A model generated the notes under the pieces. It worked only from the letters and a program-made list of their open reading frames with translations. It did not search any database and was not told the origin of the DNA. From Nocardioides sp. T2.26MG-1 (GTDB lineage Bacteria; Actinomycetota; Actinomycetes; Propionibacteriales; Nocardioidaceae), in contig NZ_CATNLZ010000035.1 in assembly GCF_950101795.1 (NCBI RefSeq), positions 202,148 to 266,147 on the forward strand: 64,000 nucleotides of DNA. The letters are read 5' to 3'. Numbering within the stretch: the first letter of the stretch is position 1; each line of letters starts with the position of its first letter. Made by a program: the position numbers and the translations under genes. This document shows, in pieces, positions 14,991 through 23,891 of the stretch.

Positions 14991-17231
14991 GTGATCAGCC
15001 TCGACTCGCCCGTCGTCGCCGTCCTCGGCGACCACAAGAAGAAGCGTGCGGCGATCGAGGAGCGGCTCGGGCTGCGCTCGGTCGACGACCTGCTGCGCCA
15101 CTTCCCCCGCCGCTACGTGAAGACCGGCGAGCTGACCCAGGTCGACGAGCTCCACGACGGCGACATGCTCACCGTGGTCGGCCAGATCGCCCGCAGCGAG
15201 CTCGCGACCTACAAGGACAGGCGGACCGGGCGCCCGGCGTACCGAGTGGACGTGACCGTCCGCACCGACGGACCGTCGTTCCGCATCTCGATGTTCGCCA
15301 AGAACCAGCACATGGGGGAGTGGCAGCAGCAGAAGCGGCTGCCGGTGGGACGCCGCGGCATCTTCGTCGGCAAGGTCAGCAGCTTCCGCGGCCAGTGGCA
15401 GCTCACCCACCCGCAGGTGGTGCTCTTCGGCTCACCCGACGAGGACGCGGCGCAGCTCTCGCTGGACGCGATCGGCGAGCTCTACCCGATCTACCCGCTC
15501 ACGAAGGGCGTCGACTCCTGGGACCTCCAGCGGGCGGTCGCGTTCGCGCTGACGGTGGTCGAGGACGTCCCCGACGTGGTGCCGCCCGAGGTGCGCGAGG
15601 AACACGGTCTCCTCGACGTGCGGACCGCGCTGCGGCGGATCCACAACCCCGACGACTGGGGCCAGGTCACCAGCGCCCAGCGCCGGTTCCGGTTCGAGGA
15701 GGCGCTGGTCACCCAGCTGGTGCTCGCGCGCCGCCGGCGGGCGCTGCGCGGGCTGGGGGCGCAGGCGAGGACCGGTGCCGAGGGCGGCCTGCTGGCGGTG
15801 TTCGACGACCGGCTGCCGTTCGAGCTGACCGCCGGGCAGCGCGAGGTCGGCGCCCAGATCGAGCACGACCTCGCCCAGCCGCACCCGATGAACCGTCTCC
15901 TGCAGGGCGAGGTCGGCGCGGGCAAGACGCTGGTGGCGCTCCGCGCGATGCTGCGCGTCGTGGACTCCGGGGGGCAGGCGGCACTGCTGGCGCCCACCGA
16001 GGTGCTCGCCCAGCAGCACCACCGCTCGATCACCGCGATGCTGGGCGACCTGGCCGCCGGCGGCATGCTGGGCGGCGCCGCCGAGGCCACCAACGTGGAG
16101 CTGCTCACCGGGTCGATGACCAAGGCGCAGCGCACCGCGCCGATGTCGCGGATCGCCACCGGCGAGGCGGGCATCGTGATCGGCACGCACGCGCTGCTGG
16201 AGGAGAAGGTCGTCTTCGCCGACCTCGGCCTGGTGGTCGTCGACGAGCAGCACCGCTTCGGCGTGGAGCAGCGCGCCGCGCTCACCGACAAGGCCGGCAC
16301 CCCGCCGCACGTGCTGGTGATGACGGCGACGCCGATCCCACGCACCGTCGCGATGACGGTGTTCGGCGACCTCGAGGTCTCCACGCTCACCGAGCTGCCG
16401 GCCGGCCGTGCGCCGATCCAGACCAACGTCGTGCCCCTCGCCGAGCACCCCGGCTGGCTCGAGCGGGTGTGGGAGCGGGTGCGCGAGGAGGTCGCGAAGG
16501 GCCACCAGGCCTTCGTGGTGTGCCCGCGGATCACCGGCGACGAGCAGGAGCAGGGTGAGTCCGACCAGCTCGACCTGGACGAGGACGGCAACCCCGTCGA
16601 CCGTGCGGCGCCCGGCGACGGGCTCGCCGCCGTCGAGGAGGTGGCGCCCCTGCTCGCCGACGGACCGCTCGCCGGGCTCCGCGTCGAGCCCCTGCACGGC
16701 AGGATGGCGCCCGACGACAAGGACCGCGTCATGCGTGCCTACGCCGCCGGCGACGTCGACGTCCTCGTCGCCACCACCGTCATCGAGGTCGGCGTCGACG
16801 TGGCCAACGCGACCGCGATGGTGCTGCTGGACGCCGACCGGTTCGGCGTCTCCCAGCTGCACCAGCTGCGCGGCCGGGTCGGCCGCGGCAGCCACCCCGC
16901 GATCTGCCTGCTGGTCTCGCGGGCCGAGCCGGATACGCCCGCGCGGGAGCGGCTCGACGCGGTGGCCCGCACCACCGACGGCTTCGAGCTCAGCCGCGTC
17001 GACCTGGAGCAGCGCCGCGAGGGCGACGTGCTCGGCAAGTCGCAGTCGGGGTTCAGCTCGGGCCTGCACAATCTCCGCGTGCTCCGTGACGAGAAGACGA
17101 TCATCGAGGCCCGCGAGGCCGCCGTCCGGCTGCTCGACGCCGACGAGGACCTGCGCCACGCCCCCGACCTCGCCCAGGCCGTCCACCGGCTCGAGGCCTC
17201 CGTCCAGGCGGACTTCCTGGAGAAGGGATGA
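14991..17231 (+). CDS. recG: ATP-dependent DNA helicase RecG
   Basis: 746 aa branch-migrating helicase that regresses stalled forks and processes Holliday junctions. The N-terminal wedge/OB domain (about 50-180, LTVVGQIARSE) is followed by superfamily 2 helicase domains with Walker A GEVGAGKT (about 305), the DEQH box VVDEQHRFGVEQ (about 417), MTATPIPRT and the C-terminal QLRGRVGRG motif VI. GTG at 14991 is preferred to GTG at 14979 because GGGAG then lies 5 nt upstream, whereas AGGAG would be only 3 nt from the earlier codon; the alternative adds four residues. It follows the DAK2 gene closely and precedes rsmD. Confidence 0.95.
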   Translation: MISLDSPVVAVLGDHKKKRAAIEERLGLRSVDDLLRHFPRRYVKTGELTQVDELHDGDMLTVVGQIARSELATYKDRRTGRPAYRVDVTVRTDGPSFRISMFAKNQHMGEWQQQKRLPVGRRGIFVGKVSSFRGQWQLTHPQVVLFGSPDEDAAQLSLDAIGELYPIYPLTKGVDSWDLQRAVAFALTVVEDVPDVVPPEVREEHGLLDVRTALRRIHNPDDWGQVTSAQRRFRFEEALVTQLVLARRRRALRGLGAQARTGAEGGLLAVFDDRLPFELTAGQREVGAQIEHDLAQPHPMNRLLQGEVGAGKTLVALRAMLRVVDSGGQAALLAPTEVLAQQHHRSITAMLGDLAAGGMLGGAAEATNVELLTGSMTKAQRTAPMSRIATGEAGIVIGTHALLEEKVVFADLGLVVVDEQHRFGVEQRAALTDKAGTPPHVLVMTATPIPRTVAMTVFGDLEVSTLTELPAGRAPIQTNVVPLAEHPGWLERVWERVREEVAKGHQAFVVCPRITGDEQEQGESDQLDLDEDGNPVDRAAPGDGLAAVEEVAPLLADGPLAGLRVEPLHGRMAPDDKDRVMRAYAAGDVDVLVATTVIEVGVDVANATAMVLLDADRFGVSQLHQLRGRVGRGSHPAICLLVSRAEPDTPARERLDAVARTTDGFELSRVDLEQRREGDVLGKSQSGFSSGLHNLRVLRDEKTIIEAREAAVRLLDADEDLRHAPDLAQAVHRLEASVQADFLEKG

Positions 17232-17241
17232 GGCCGCGCCC

Positions 17242-17814
17242 ATGACCCGGATCATCGGGGGCGCGGCGGGCGGACGCCGCATCCACACCCCGCGCGGCGC
17301 CGCCACCCGGCCCACCAGCGACCGGGTGCGGGAGGCGCTGTTCTCGGCGGTCGAGTCCTGGTGCGGCTCCCTGCACGGGCTCCGCTTCCTGGACCTCTAC
17401 GCCGGCTCGGGCGCCGTCGGGCTCGAGGCGTGGTCGCGCGGCGCGGGCGTGGTCACGCTCGTCGAGCACGAGCGCCGGACCGCGGCCCTGATCGGCGACA
17501 ACGCCCACGCGATCGGCTTCGCCAAGCCCCACGTGCTCGCCGGGTCGGTCGCCGCCGTGCTGCGACGGCCGCCCACCGCGCCGTACGACGTCGCGTTCCT
17601 CGACCCGCCCTACCCCCTCACCGAGGAGGCGCTCGCCGACGACCTCGCGGCGCTCGCGACCGAGGGCTGGCTGGTCCCCGGCGCGCTGGTGGTCGTCGAG
17701 CGCTCGTCCCGCAGCCCCGAGCCCACCTGGCCCGCCGGGTTCACCGAGACCCGCAGCAAGCGCTACGGCGAGACCACGCTCTGGTACGCCGAGTCCGCGG
17801 ACCACGGTCGCTAG
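17242..17814 (+). CDS. rsmD: 16S rRNA (guanine(966)-N(2))-methyltransferase
   Basis: 190 aa SAM-dependent methyltransferase that modifies G966 in the P-site region of 16S rRNA. The N-terminal RIIGGAAGGRRI is typical, the SAM-binding motif is FLDLYAGSGAVGLEA (about 50-64), and the catalytic DPPY is at 121-124. It starts 10 nt after the recG stop and is followed by coaD, the common recG-rsmD-coaD order. Confidence 0.95.
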   Translation: MTRIIGGAAGGRRIHTPRGAATRPTSDRVREALFSAVESWCGSLHGLRFLDLYAGSGAVGLEAWSRGAGVVTLVEHERRTAALIGDNAHAIGFAKPHVLAGSVAAVLRRPPTAPYDVAFLDPPYPLTEEALADDLAALATEGWLVPGALVVVERSSRSPEPTWPAGFTETRSKRYGETTLWYAESADHGR

Positions 17815-17844
17815 CACGTCGCTGGCGCCGCACGGGCGAGGCGA

Positions 17845-17850
17845 TAGCCT
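17845..17850 (+). promoter_or_regulatory. -10 TAGCCT, leaderless coaD start
   Basis: TAGCCT ends 6 nt before the coaD ATG, so coaD probably has its own leaderless promoter besides any readthrough from rsmD. Confidence 0.5.
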
Positions 17851-17856
17851 CCCGGC

Positions 17857-18354
17857 ATGACCCGCGCGGTGTGCCCCGGCTCGTTCGACCCGGTGACCAA
17901 CGGCCATCTCGACATCGTGCGGAGGGCCGCCGCGATCTTCGACGAGCTCGTCGTCGCGACCGGGACCAACCCGTCGAAGTCCCGGCTGTTCGAGCCCGAG
18001 GAGCGCCTGGAGATGCTGCGCGAGGTGTGCGCGGACCTGCCGAACGTGACGGTGATGGGCTTCAGCGGGCTGATCGTGGACTTCTGCCGCGACCTCGGTG
18101 CGCCGGCGATCGTGAAGGGCCTGCGCGGCGGGAACGACTACGAGTACGAGCTGCCGATGGCCCAGATGAACGTCCACCTCACCGGTGTCGAGACGGTGTT
18201 CCTGCCGACCAACGCGTCCTGGGGCTACGTCTCCTCGAGCCTGGTCAAGGAGGTCGCCACGCTCGGCGGGGACGTCTCGTCGCTGGTGCCGCCCGTGGTG
18301 CACGCGCGGCTGGTCGCCCGGCTCGCCGAGCGGGCGGCGCAGGACGGTGCCTGA
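17857..18354 (+). CDS. coaD: phosphopantetheine adenylyltransferase
   Basis: 165 aa. Transfers AMP from ATP to 4'-phosphopantetheine in coenzyme A synthesis. The nucleotidyltransferase signature CPGSFDPVTNGHLDI (6-20) is intact, as are KGLRGGNDYEYE and the C-terminal SWGYVSSSLVKEV. Length is standard. It sits 42 nt after rsmD. Confidence 0.97.
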   Translation: MTRAVCPGSFDPVTNGHLDIVRRAAAIFDELVVATGTNPSKSRLFEPEERLEMLREVCADLPNVTVMGFSGLIVDFCRDLGAPAIVKGLRGGNDYEYELPMAQMNVHLTGVETVFLPTNASWGYVSSSLVKEVATLGGDVSSLVPPVVHARLVARLAERAAQDGA

Positions 18355-18408
18355 CCAGCCGTTTTGTCCCTACCCCGGGGCGCCGGTACGCTTGCCGACG
18401 ATCTGTTT

Positions 18409-18987
18409 GTGCCCGGACCCGGAAGTAGACCCCTGAGCAGCCTGGACCCGAGAGCGCCGCTCGTGCTCGATACCCGCGAGCTCGGCCGCCGCCCGGGGTC
18501 CCAGCGCGAGGAGAAGCGGACGGTTCCGGCACCCGCAGATCTGGGCATCGAAGTCCTCCGTGTCCCGGAAGGCTCGCCGGTCGACCTCGACCTGCGGCTG
18601 GAAGCGGTCATGGAGGGTGTGCTGGTCACCGGTTCGGCCTCGGCCGAGCTCGCCGGTGAGTGCGCGCGGTGCCTGGAACCGATCGCCGACGAGATCGACG
18701 TCCGGTTCCAGGAGCTGTTCGTGTACGACGACCAGGACTACTCCTCCGAGGAGGACGACGGTGTCAGCATGCTCGAGGGCGACCTGCTCGACCTCGAGCC
18801 CCTGCTGCGGGATGCGGTGGTGCTCGCACTGCCGTTCCAGCCGTTGTGTGAGGACGACTGTCCTGGCCTGTGCCCCGAGTGTGGGGCACGCCTGGCCGAG
18901 GACCCCGGCCACACGCACGACGCGGCGATCGACCCGCGGTGGGGAAAGCTGCAGCAGCTCCAGCAGGACACCGACCCTCAGCAGTAG
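18409..18987 (+). CDS. YceD/DUF177-family protein
   Basis: 192 aa as annotated. The core LDPRAPLVLDTRELGRRPG and the metal-binding-looking cysteines (ECARCLEP; CEDDCPGLCPECGA) match the DUF177 family, which is encoded before rpmF in most bacteria and is linked to 23S rRNA maturation. The start is uncertain. GTG at 18409 is the nearest canonical codon, but a CTG at 18433 preceded by GGAAG would begin directly before the conserved region. A glutamine-rich C-terminus follows. Operon with rpmF, rnc and mutM. Confidence 0.85.
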   Translation: MPGPGSRPLSSLDPRAPLVLDTRELGRRPGSQREEKRTVPAPADLGIEVLRVPEGSPVDLDLRLEAVMEGVLVTGSASAELAGECARCLEPIADEIDVRFQELFVYDDQDYSSEEDDGVSMLEGDLLDLEPLLRDAVVLALPFQPLCEDDCPGLCPECGARLAEDPGHTHDAAIDPRWGKLQQLQQDTDPQQ

Positions 18988-19035
18988 ACCGAGCACGAGA
19001 CCCGAGCACGTAGAACCGAGCAGTAGGAGAGAACA

Positions 19036-19221
19036 GTGGCTGTCCCGAAGCGGAAGATGTCGCGCAGCAACACGCGTCACCGTCGTTCGGCCTGGAAGGC
19101 CGTCGCCCCGACGCTGGTGACCTGCGCGAACCCCGCCTGCGCCGCCAAGCACCTGCCGCACCGTGCGTGCGGCGAGTGCGGCCAGTACGGCGCCCGCGCC
19201 GACCGTCGTCAGGTCCTCTGA
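19036..19221 (+). CDS. rpmF: 50S ribosomal protein L32
   Basis: 61 aa, MAVPKRKMSRSNTRHRRS. The zinc ribbon CANPAC / CGECGQYG (four cysteines) shows the zinc-binding form, matching the L28 copy in this window. GTG start behind GTAGGAGAGAAC. The stop TGA (19219-19221) overlaps the probable start of rnc. Confidence 0.96.
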   Translation: MAVPKRKMSRSNTRHRRSAWKAVAPTLVTCANPACAAKHLPHRACGECGQYGARADRRQVL

Positions 19222-19994
19222 CCACGCCCGGTCCACTGACCAACTACGCAGAGCTGCGAGCAGCGCTCGGGGATCCCACGCTGGACCCCGAGCTGCTCGA
19301 GCGCGCCCTCACCCACCGCTCGTTCGCGTACGAGAACGGCGGCCTGCCCACCAACGAGCGGCTGGAGTTCCTCGGGGACTCCGTGCTGGGCGTGGTGGTC
19401 ACCGAGACGCTCTACCGCACCCACCCGGACCTCTCCGAGGGCCGGCTGGCCAAGTTGCGGGCCGCGGTGGTCAACGCCCGCGCGCTCGCCGAGGTCGGCC
19501 GCCGGATCGGCGTCGGTGAGCACGTCAAGCTCGGTCGCGGCGAGGAGTCGACCGGGGGCCGCCACAAGGCCTCGATCCTCTCCGACACCGTCGAGGCGGT
19601 GATCGGCGCGGTGCACCTCAGCGGCGGCTTCGCCACCTCCGCGGTCGTCGTGCACCGCCTGTTCGACCCACTGATCGAGGCCGCCTCCGCGCTGGGCGCC
19701 GGCCTCGACTGGAAGACCTCGCTCCAGGAGCTGTCCGCCGAGCACGGTCTCGGTGTCCCCGAGTACGTCATCGAGGACGACGGCCCCGACCACATGAAGA
19801 CGTTCACCGCCCAGGTCCGCGTGGGCGACGGCCTCTACGGCAACGGCGTGGGCCGCTCCAAGAAGGAGGCCGAGCAGGCCGCCGCGGAGACGGCGTACGG
19901 CGAGATCGCCACCGACCTCGGCATCGAGGACCCGGCGATCGGCACCGCGATCGAGGCCGCCGCGCACACCTCGCTGCGCTCCGCCGAGAACTAG
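19218..19994 (+). CDS. rnc: ribonuclease III (non-canonical start likely)
   Basis: 258 aa as annotated. Cleaves double-stranded RNA in rRNA and mRNA maturation. The catalytic motif NERLEFLGDSVLG is intact, as is the second acidic site (ILSDTVEAVIGAV). The C-terminal dsRNA-binding domain runs from about 180. No ATG, GTG or TTG lies between rpmF and the conserved start LTTPGPLTNYAELRAAL. The only canonical in-frame codons upstream are GTGs at 19167 and 19176, inside the rpmF zinc-ribbon codons and without a ribosome binding site. A CTG at 19218 overlaps the rpmF stop as CTGA and is taken here. If a GTG is used, the protein is 14 or 17 residues longer. Confidence 0.9.
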   Translation: MTTPGPLTNYAELRAALGDPTLDPELLERALTHRSFAYENGGLPTNERLEFLGDSVLGVVVTETLYRTHPDLSEGRLAKLRAAVVNARALAEVGRRIGVGEHVKLGRGEESTGGRHKASILSDTVEAVIGAVHLSGGFATSAVVVHRLFDPLIEAASALGAGLDWKTSLQELSAEHGLGVPEYVIEDDGPDHMKTFTAQVRVGDGLYGNGVGRSKKEAEQAAAETAYGEIATDLGIEDPAIGTAIEAAAHTSLRSAEN

Positions 19995-20007
19995 CCGAAG
20001 ACACGCC

Positions 20008-20892
20008 TTGCCCGAGCTGCCCGAGGTCGAGGTGGTCCGGGCCGGCCTGGAGCGGCACGTGCTCGGCGCCACGATCACCCGCGTCGAGGTCCTGCACCCG
20101 CGGCCGGTCCGCCGCGACCTGCGCGGCCAGGCCGGCTTCGCCGCAGCACTGACCGGCCGCCGGATCGAGGCCGCCCGCCGGCGCGGCAAGTACCTCTGGC
20201 TGCCGCTCGACAACGGCGACGCGCTGCTCGGCCACCTCGGCATGAGCGGCCAGCTGCTGGTGCAGCCGCCCGATGCCCCGCCCGAGCGGCACCTGCGGGT
20301 GCGGATCGCGCTCGCGGGTGCCGCCGAGGGCCGCGAGCTCCGCTTCGTCGACCAGCGCATGTTCGGCGGCCTGTCGGTCTCGGCCGGCGGTGCCGAGCTG
20401 CCGCCCGAGATCGCGCACATCGCCCGTGACCCGCTCGACCCCGAGTTCGACGACGACGCGTTCGTGCGCAAGGTGCGCCGCCGTACGTCGGGGATCAAGC
20501 GGCAGCTGCTCGACCAGAACCTGGTCTCCGGGGTCGGCAACATCTACGCCGACGAGGCGCTCTGGCGGGCCCGGATCCACGGCGACCGCCCGGGTGACCG
20601 GCTGACCGCGACCCAGGCCCGCGAGCTGCTGCGGCACGCCCGCGAGGTGATGGTGGCGGCGCTGGGGGAGGGCGGTACGTCGTTCGACGCGCTCTACGTC
20701 AACGTCAACGGCGAGTCCGGCTACTTCGACCGCTCCCTGCACGCCTACGGCCGCGAGGGCGAGGCGTGCGAGCGGTGCGGCACGCCGATCCGGCGGATCG
20801 CGTTCATGAACCGGTCGAGCTACTTCTGCCCGGTCTGCCAGCCGGCCCCGCGCAAGCGTCGTGCCGTGGTGCCGCGGGTCGCCGCAGATTGA
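20008..20892 (+). CDS. mutM: formamidopyrimidine-DNA glycosylase (Fpg)
   Basis: 294 aa. Removes 8-oxoguanine and formamidopyrimidines. The mature N-terminus PELPEVEVVRAGL provides the catalytic proline and glutamate (P2, E3). The TTG at 20008 must be the start because the proline has to follow the initiator directly. The H2TH region contains LLDQNLVSGVGNIYADEALW, and the C-terminal zinc finger is CERCGTPI...CPVC. Translated with rnc from the same operon, as is usual for rpmF-rnc-mutM in Actinobacteria. Confidence 0.97.
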   Translation: MPELPEVEVVRAGLERHVLGATITRVEVLHPRPVRRDLRGQAGFAAALTGRRIEAARRRGKYLWLPLDNGDALLGHLGMSGQLLVQPPDAPPERHLRVRIALAGAAEGRELRFVDQRMFGGLSVSAGGAELPPEIAHIARDPLDPEFDDDAFVRKVRRRTSGIKRQLLDQNLVSGVGNIYADEALWRARIHGDRPGDRLTATQARELLRHAREVMVAALGEGGTSFDALYVNVNGESGYFDRSLHAYGREGEACERCGTPIRRIAFMNRSSYFCPVCQPAPRKRRAVVPRVAAD

Positions 20893-20968
20893 CCTGACGC
20901 CTCGCTGGTGGGACTCTTGAAGACGGCCCGCTGCCGCGGGTTTCCCACCCACCCGGAAGGCTTTGTCC

Positions 20969-21178
20969 ATGGCCAAGGCGCTGATCGGATACATGAACAG
21001 CGACCTGCGGACGCCCGCCGCCCTCGTAGCCGAGAACCACCGGCTTCGCGCGCGCGTGCGTGAGCTGGAGGCACTCGCTCTCCGGCTCAGCGAGCAGAAC
21101 GACAAGCTGGCCGCCGCGCAGGCGGTCGCGATGCTCGATCTCGAGCACGAGTCCCTGCAGGAGATGCAGCCCGCCTGA
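20969..21178 (+). CDS. small coiled-coil protein of unknown function
   Basis: 69 aa, MAKALIGYMNSDLRTPAALVAENHRL, then a heptad-rich region (about 20-60: NHRLRARVRELEALALRLSE) predicted to form a coiled coil, then an acidic tail. The start is supported by GGAAGG 8 nt upstream. I recall similar short MAKALIGY proteins in other Actinobacteria but cannot assign a function. It stands alone between mutM and an MFS gene. The N-terminal AKALIGYM might be a membrane or partner anchor; that is speculation. Confidence 0.75.
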   Translation: MAKALIGYMNSDLRTPAALVAENHRLRARVRELEALALRLSEQNDKLAAAQAVAMLDLEHESLQEMQPA

Positions 21179-21220
21179 CCGCGGGCTCGAAAACCGGGTG
21201 TCCGTGAGGACGTCCGGGAC

Positions 21221-21226
21221 TAGTCT
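21221..21226 (+). promoter_or_regulatory. -10 TAGTCT upstream of MFS gene
   Basis: TAGTCT ends 9 nt before the GTG of the transporter with no Shine-Dalgarno between them; probably a leaderless or near-leaderless start. Confidence 0.35.
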
Positions 21227-21235
21227 CACCCCCTT

Positions 21236-22483
21236 GTGAGCACCCTGGTCGAGATCGTCGCACCCCGTCGGCTCGGCACCGGGTTCCGATGGCTGCTGGC
21301 CTCCTCGTGGATCAGCAACCTCGGCGACGGCATCGCGATCGCGGCGGGTCCGCTGCTGGTCGCGTCGCTGACCCATGACCCGTTCCTCGTCGCACTCGCC
21401 GCGCTGCTGCAGTGGCTGCCGCCGCTGGTCTTCGGGCTGTACGCCGGCGCGCTCGCCGACCGGCTCGACCGCCGCCTGATCGTGGTGACCGTCGACCTGC
21501 TGCGGGCCGCCGTGCTGGCGCTGTTGACGTTCGCGATCGCCACCGACGTGGTGTCGATCGCACTGGTGCTGGTCGCGATGTTCCTGCTCGGCACTGCCGA
21601 GGTGTTCGCGGACAACACCTCCTCGACCCTGCTGCCGATGCTCGTGCACCGCGACGATCTCGGCATCGCGAACGCCCGGCTCACCTCGGGCTTCATCACC
21701 GTCAACCAGCTGGCCGGGCCGCCGATCGGCGCGGCGCTTTTCGCGGCCGGGCACGCGGTGCCGTTCGTCGCGCAGGCGGTGATGGTCGCGCTGGGGGCGA
21801 TGCTGGCGGCCCGGATCGTGCTGCCGCCGCACGGCCAGGCCCACGAGGAGCGCACTCGCCTGCGCCAGGACGTGGCCGAGGCGTTCCGCTGGGTGCTGCG
21901 CCACCCCGCCGTACGCACGCTGGTGCTGACGATCTTCGTCTTCAACATCACCTTCGGCGCGGCTTGGTCGATCCTCGTCCTCTACGCCACCCAGCGGCTC
22001 GGGATGGGGGAGGTCGGCTTCGGGCTGCTGACCACGGTCTCGGCCGTCGGCGGGCTGATCGCGACCCTCTGCTACGGCTGGATCACCCGTCGGGTGAGCC
22101 TCGCGAACCTGATGCGCGTCGGGCTGGTCTTCGAGACGTTCACCCACCTCGCGCTGGCGCTGACGACCCGGCCCGTGGTCGCGATGGTGATCTTCTTCTT
22201 CTTCGGCGCCCACGCGTTCATCTGGGGCACCACCTCGACCACCGTCCGGCAGCGGGCCGTGCCCTCCGAGCTGCAGGGCCGGGTCGGCAGCGTCAACCTC
22301 GTCGGCGTGTTCGGCGGGCTGGTGATCGGCTCCGGCATCGGCGGCGGGCTCGCCCAGCACTGGGGGGTCACCGCGCCGTTCTGGTTCGCGTTCGCCGGGT
22401 CGGCGGTGTTCGTGGTGCTGATCTGGGGGCAGCTCTCGCACATCGCCCACGCCGACGGGCGGGAGCAGCCAGCGGCCGCCTGA
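21236..22483 (+). CDS. MFS transporter, EntS-like
   Basis: 415 aa integral membrane protein with about 12 hydrophobic segments. The sequence resembles the MFS_3 / enterobactin-exporter-type group (LASSWISNLGDGIAIAAGPLL, then GLYAGALADRLDRRLIVV, the signature loop between helices 2 and 3). Probably a drug/proton antiporter or siderophore exporter; the substrate cannot be inferred. No siderophore genes are nearby. GTG start. Confidence 0.85.
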   Translation: MSTLVEIVAPRRLGTGFRWLLASSWISNLGDGIAIAAGPLLVASLTHDPFLVALAALLQWLPPLVFGLYAGALADRLDRRLIVVTVDLLRAAVLALLTFAIATDVVSIALVLVAMFLLGTAEVFADNTSSTLLPMLVHRDDLGIANARLTSGFITVNQLAGPPIGAALFAAGHAVPFVAQAVMVALGAMLAARIVLPPHGQAHEERTRLRQDVAEAFRWVLRHPAVRTLVLTIFVFNITFGAAWSILVLYATQRLGMGEVGFGLLTTVSAVGGLIATLCYGWITRRVSLANLMRVGLVFETFTHLALALTTRPVVAMVIFFFFGAHAFIWGTTSTTVRQRAVPSELQGRVGSVNLVGVFGGLVIGSGIGGGLAQHWGVTAPFWFAFAGSAVFVVLIWGQLSHIAHADGREQPAAA

Positions 22484-22501
22484 GGGTGGTTGCATGGCCC
22501 C

Positions 22502-23881
22502 ATGCACCCGCTGACCGACCTGTCCGACCTGGCCGAGCTGGTCGACGCCCTGCCCAGCGGCGCGGTCGTCACCGAGCCGGACGCGATGGAGAAGTACCGC
22601 TTCGACTGGTCCCGCGACCAGACCGCGGGACACCCGCTCGCGGTCGTCCGCGTCGAGGACGCCGCACAGGTGCAGACCGCGGTGCGGTGGGCTGCGGAGC
22701 ACCGGGTGCCGGTGGTCCCGCGGGGCGCCGGCAGCGGCCTGTCGGGCGGCTCGACCGCGGTCGAGGGCGGCCTGGTGCTCAGCCTCGAGCGGATGCGCGC
22801 GATCGAGATCGACGTCGACTGCCGGGTCGCGGTCGTCGAGCCCGGCGCGCTCAACGCCGAGGTCAAGGCCGCCGCCGCGGAGCACGGGCTCTGGTACCCG
22901 CCCGACCCGTCGTCGTACGAGATCTGCTCGGTCGGCGGCAACGTCGCGACCAACGCCGGCGGCCTGTGCTGCGTGAAGTACGGCGTCACCACCGACTACG
23001 TGCTCGGCCTCGACGTCGTCCTCGCCGACGGCACGCTGGTCACGCTCGGCGGCAAGCGGATCAAGGACGTGGCCGGGCTGAGCCTGCTCAAGCTCTTCGT
23101 CGGCAGCGAGGGCACGCTCGGCATCGTCACCCGCGCGCTGCTGCGGCTGGTGCCGGCCCAGGAGGCACGCTCGACGCTGGTGGCGGCCTTCGGGGACGTC
23201 GGCGCCGCGGCGCGGGCCGTCGTCGCGACCGGGCGGCGGATCCGGCCCTCGATGATGGAGCTGATGGACCAGGCGGCGGTGAACGCCGTCGAGGACCACC
23301 GGCCGATGGGGCTGGACCGCACCGCCGGCGCACTGCTGGTCGCGCAGTCGGATGCCCCTGCGGCCGCGCGCGCCGTGGAGGTCGAGACGATGCGGGCGGC
23401 GTGCGAGGCGGCCGGTGCCACGGAGGTCTTCGTCACCGACGACCCGGACGAGGGCGAGCTGTTCGTCGCCGCCCGTCGCGCGGCCTTCCCCGCGATCGAG
23501 GCCCGCGGTGCGCTGCTGCTCGAGGACGTCGGCGTACCGGTGCCGCAGCTGCCCGCGCTGCTGGCGGCGATCGAGACGATCGCGGCCGAGCACGGGGTCG
23601 AGATCCCGGTCGTCGCCCACGCGGGCGACGGCAACACCCACCCGATCATCGTCTACGACGCAGGAGACGCCGACTCCGAGCGCCGCGCCCGCGCGGCCTT
23701 CGACGACGTCATGCGGGCCGCGATCGCCCTGGGTGGGACGATCACCGGCGAGCACGGCGTGGGCCGGGCCAAGAAGGCGGCGCTGCCCGACCAGCTCGGC
23801 CCCGAGGTGATGGCGCTGACCCGCCGGGTCAAGGACGCCCTCGACCCGCTGGGGATCCTCAACCCGGGCGCGATCCTCTAG
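22502..23881 (+). CDS. FAD-linked oxidase, glycolate oxidase GlcD / D-lactate dehydrogenase type
   Basis: 459 aa. The N-terminal PCMH-type FAD-binding domain contains VPVVPRGAGSGLSGGS, then PPDPSSYEICSVGGNVATNAGG. The C-terminal FAD-oxidase cap ends with HAGDGNTHPI and GEHGVGRAKK. The family oxidises 2-hydroxy acids such as glycolate or D-lactate. The next gene is an alanine-glyoxylate-type aminotransferase, so glycolate to glyoxylate to glycine is the likely route (inference from context). Separate GlcE/GlcF genes are absent. ATG at 22502 was chosen over TTG at 22490; both are in frame. Confidence 0.88.
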   Translation: MHPLTDLSDLAELVDALPSGAVVTEPDAMEKYRFDWSRDQTAGHPLAVVRVEDAAQVQTAVRWAAEHRVPVVPRGAGSGLSGGSTAVEGGLVLSLERMRAIEIDVDCRVAVVEPGALNAEVKAAAAEHGLWYPPDPSSYEICSVGGNVATNAGGLCCVKYGVTTDYVLGLDVVLADGTLVTLGGKRIKDVAGLSLLKLFVGSEGTLGIVTRALLRLVPAQEARSTLVAAFGDVGAAARAVVATGRRIRPSMMELMDQAAVNAVEDHRPMGLDRTAGALLVAQSDAPAAARAVEVETMRAACEAAGATEVFVTDDPDEGELFVAARRAAFPAIEARGALLLEDVGVPVPQLPALLAAIETIAAEHGVEIPVVAHAGDGNTHPIIVYDAGDADSERRARAAFDDVMRAAIALGGTITGEHGVGRAKKAALPDQLGPEVMALTRRVKDALDPLGILNPGAIL

Positions 23882-23884
23882 CGT
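23879..23884 (+). promoter_or_regulatory. -10 TAGCGT, leaderless aminotransferase start
   Basis: TAGCGT overlaps the stop codon of the FAD oxidase and ends 7 nt before the next ATG. The downstream gene may therefore be transcribed alone as well as by readthrough. Confidence 0.4.
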
Positions 23885-23891
23885 CGGGGCC

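Noticed and set aside
13128..15410. 760-codon open frame antisense to the DAK2 and recG genes
   Set aside because: Shadow frame caused by high GC. The sense strand holds strongly conserved genes, while this frame shows no domain or ribosome binding site.
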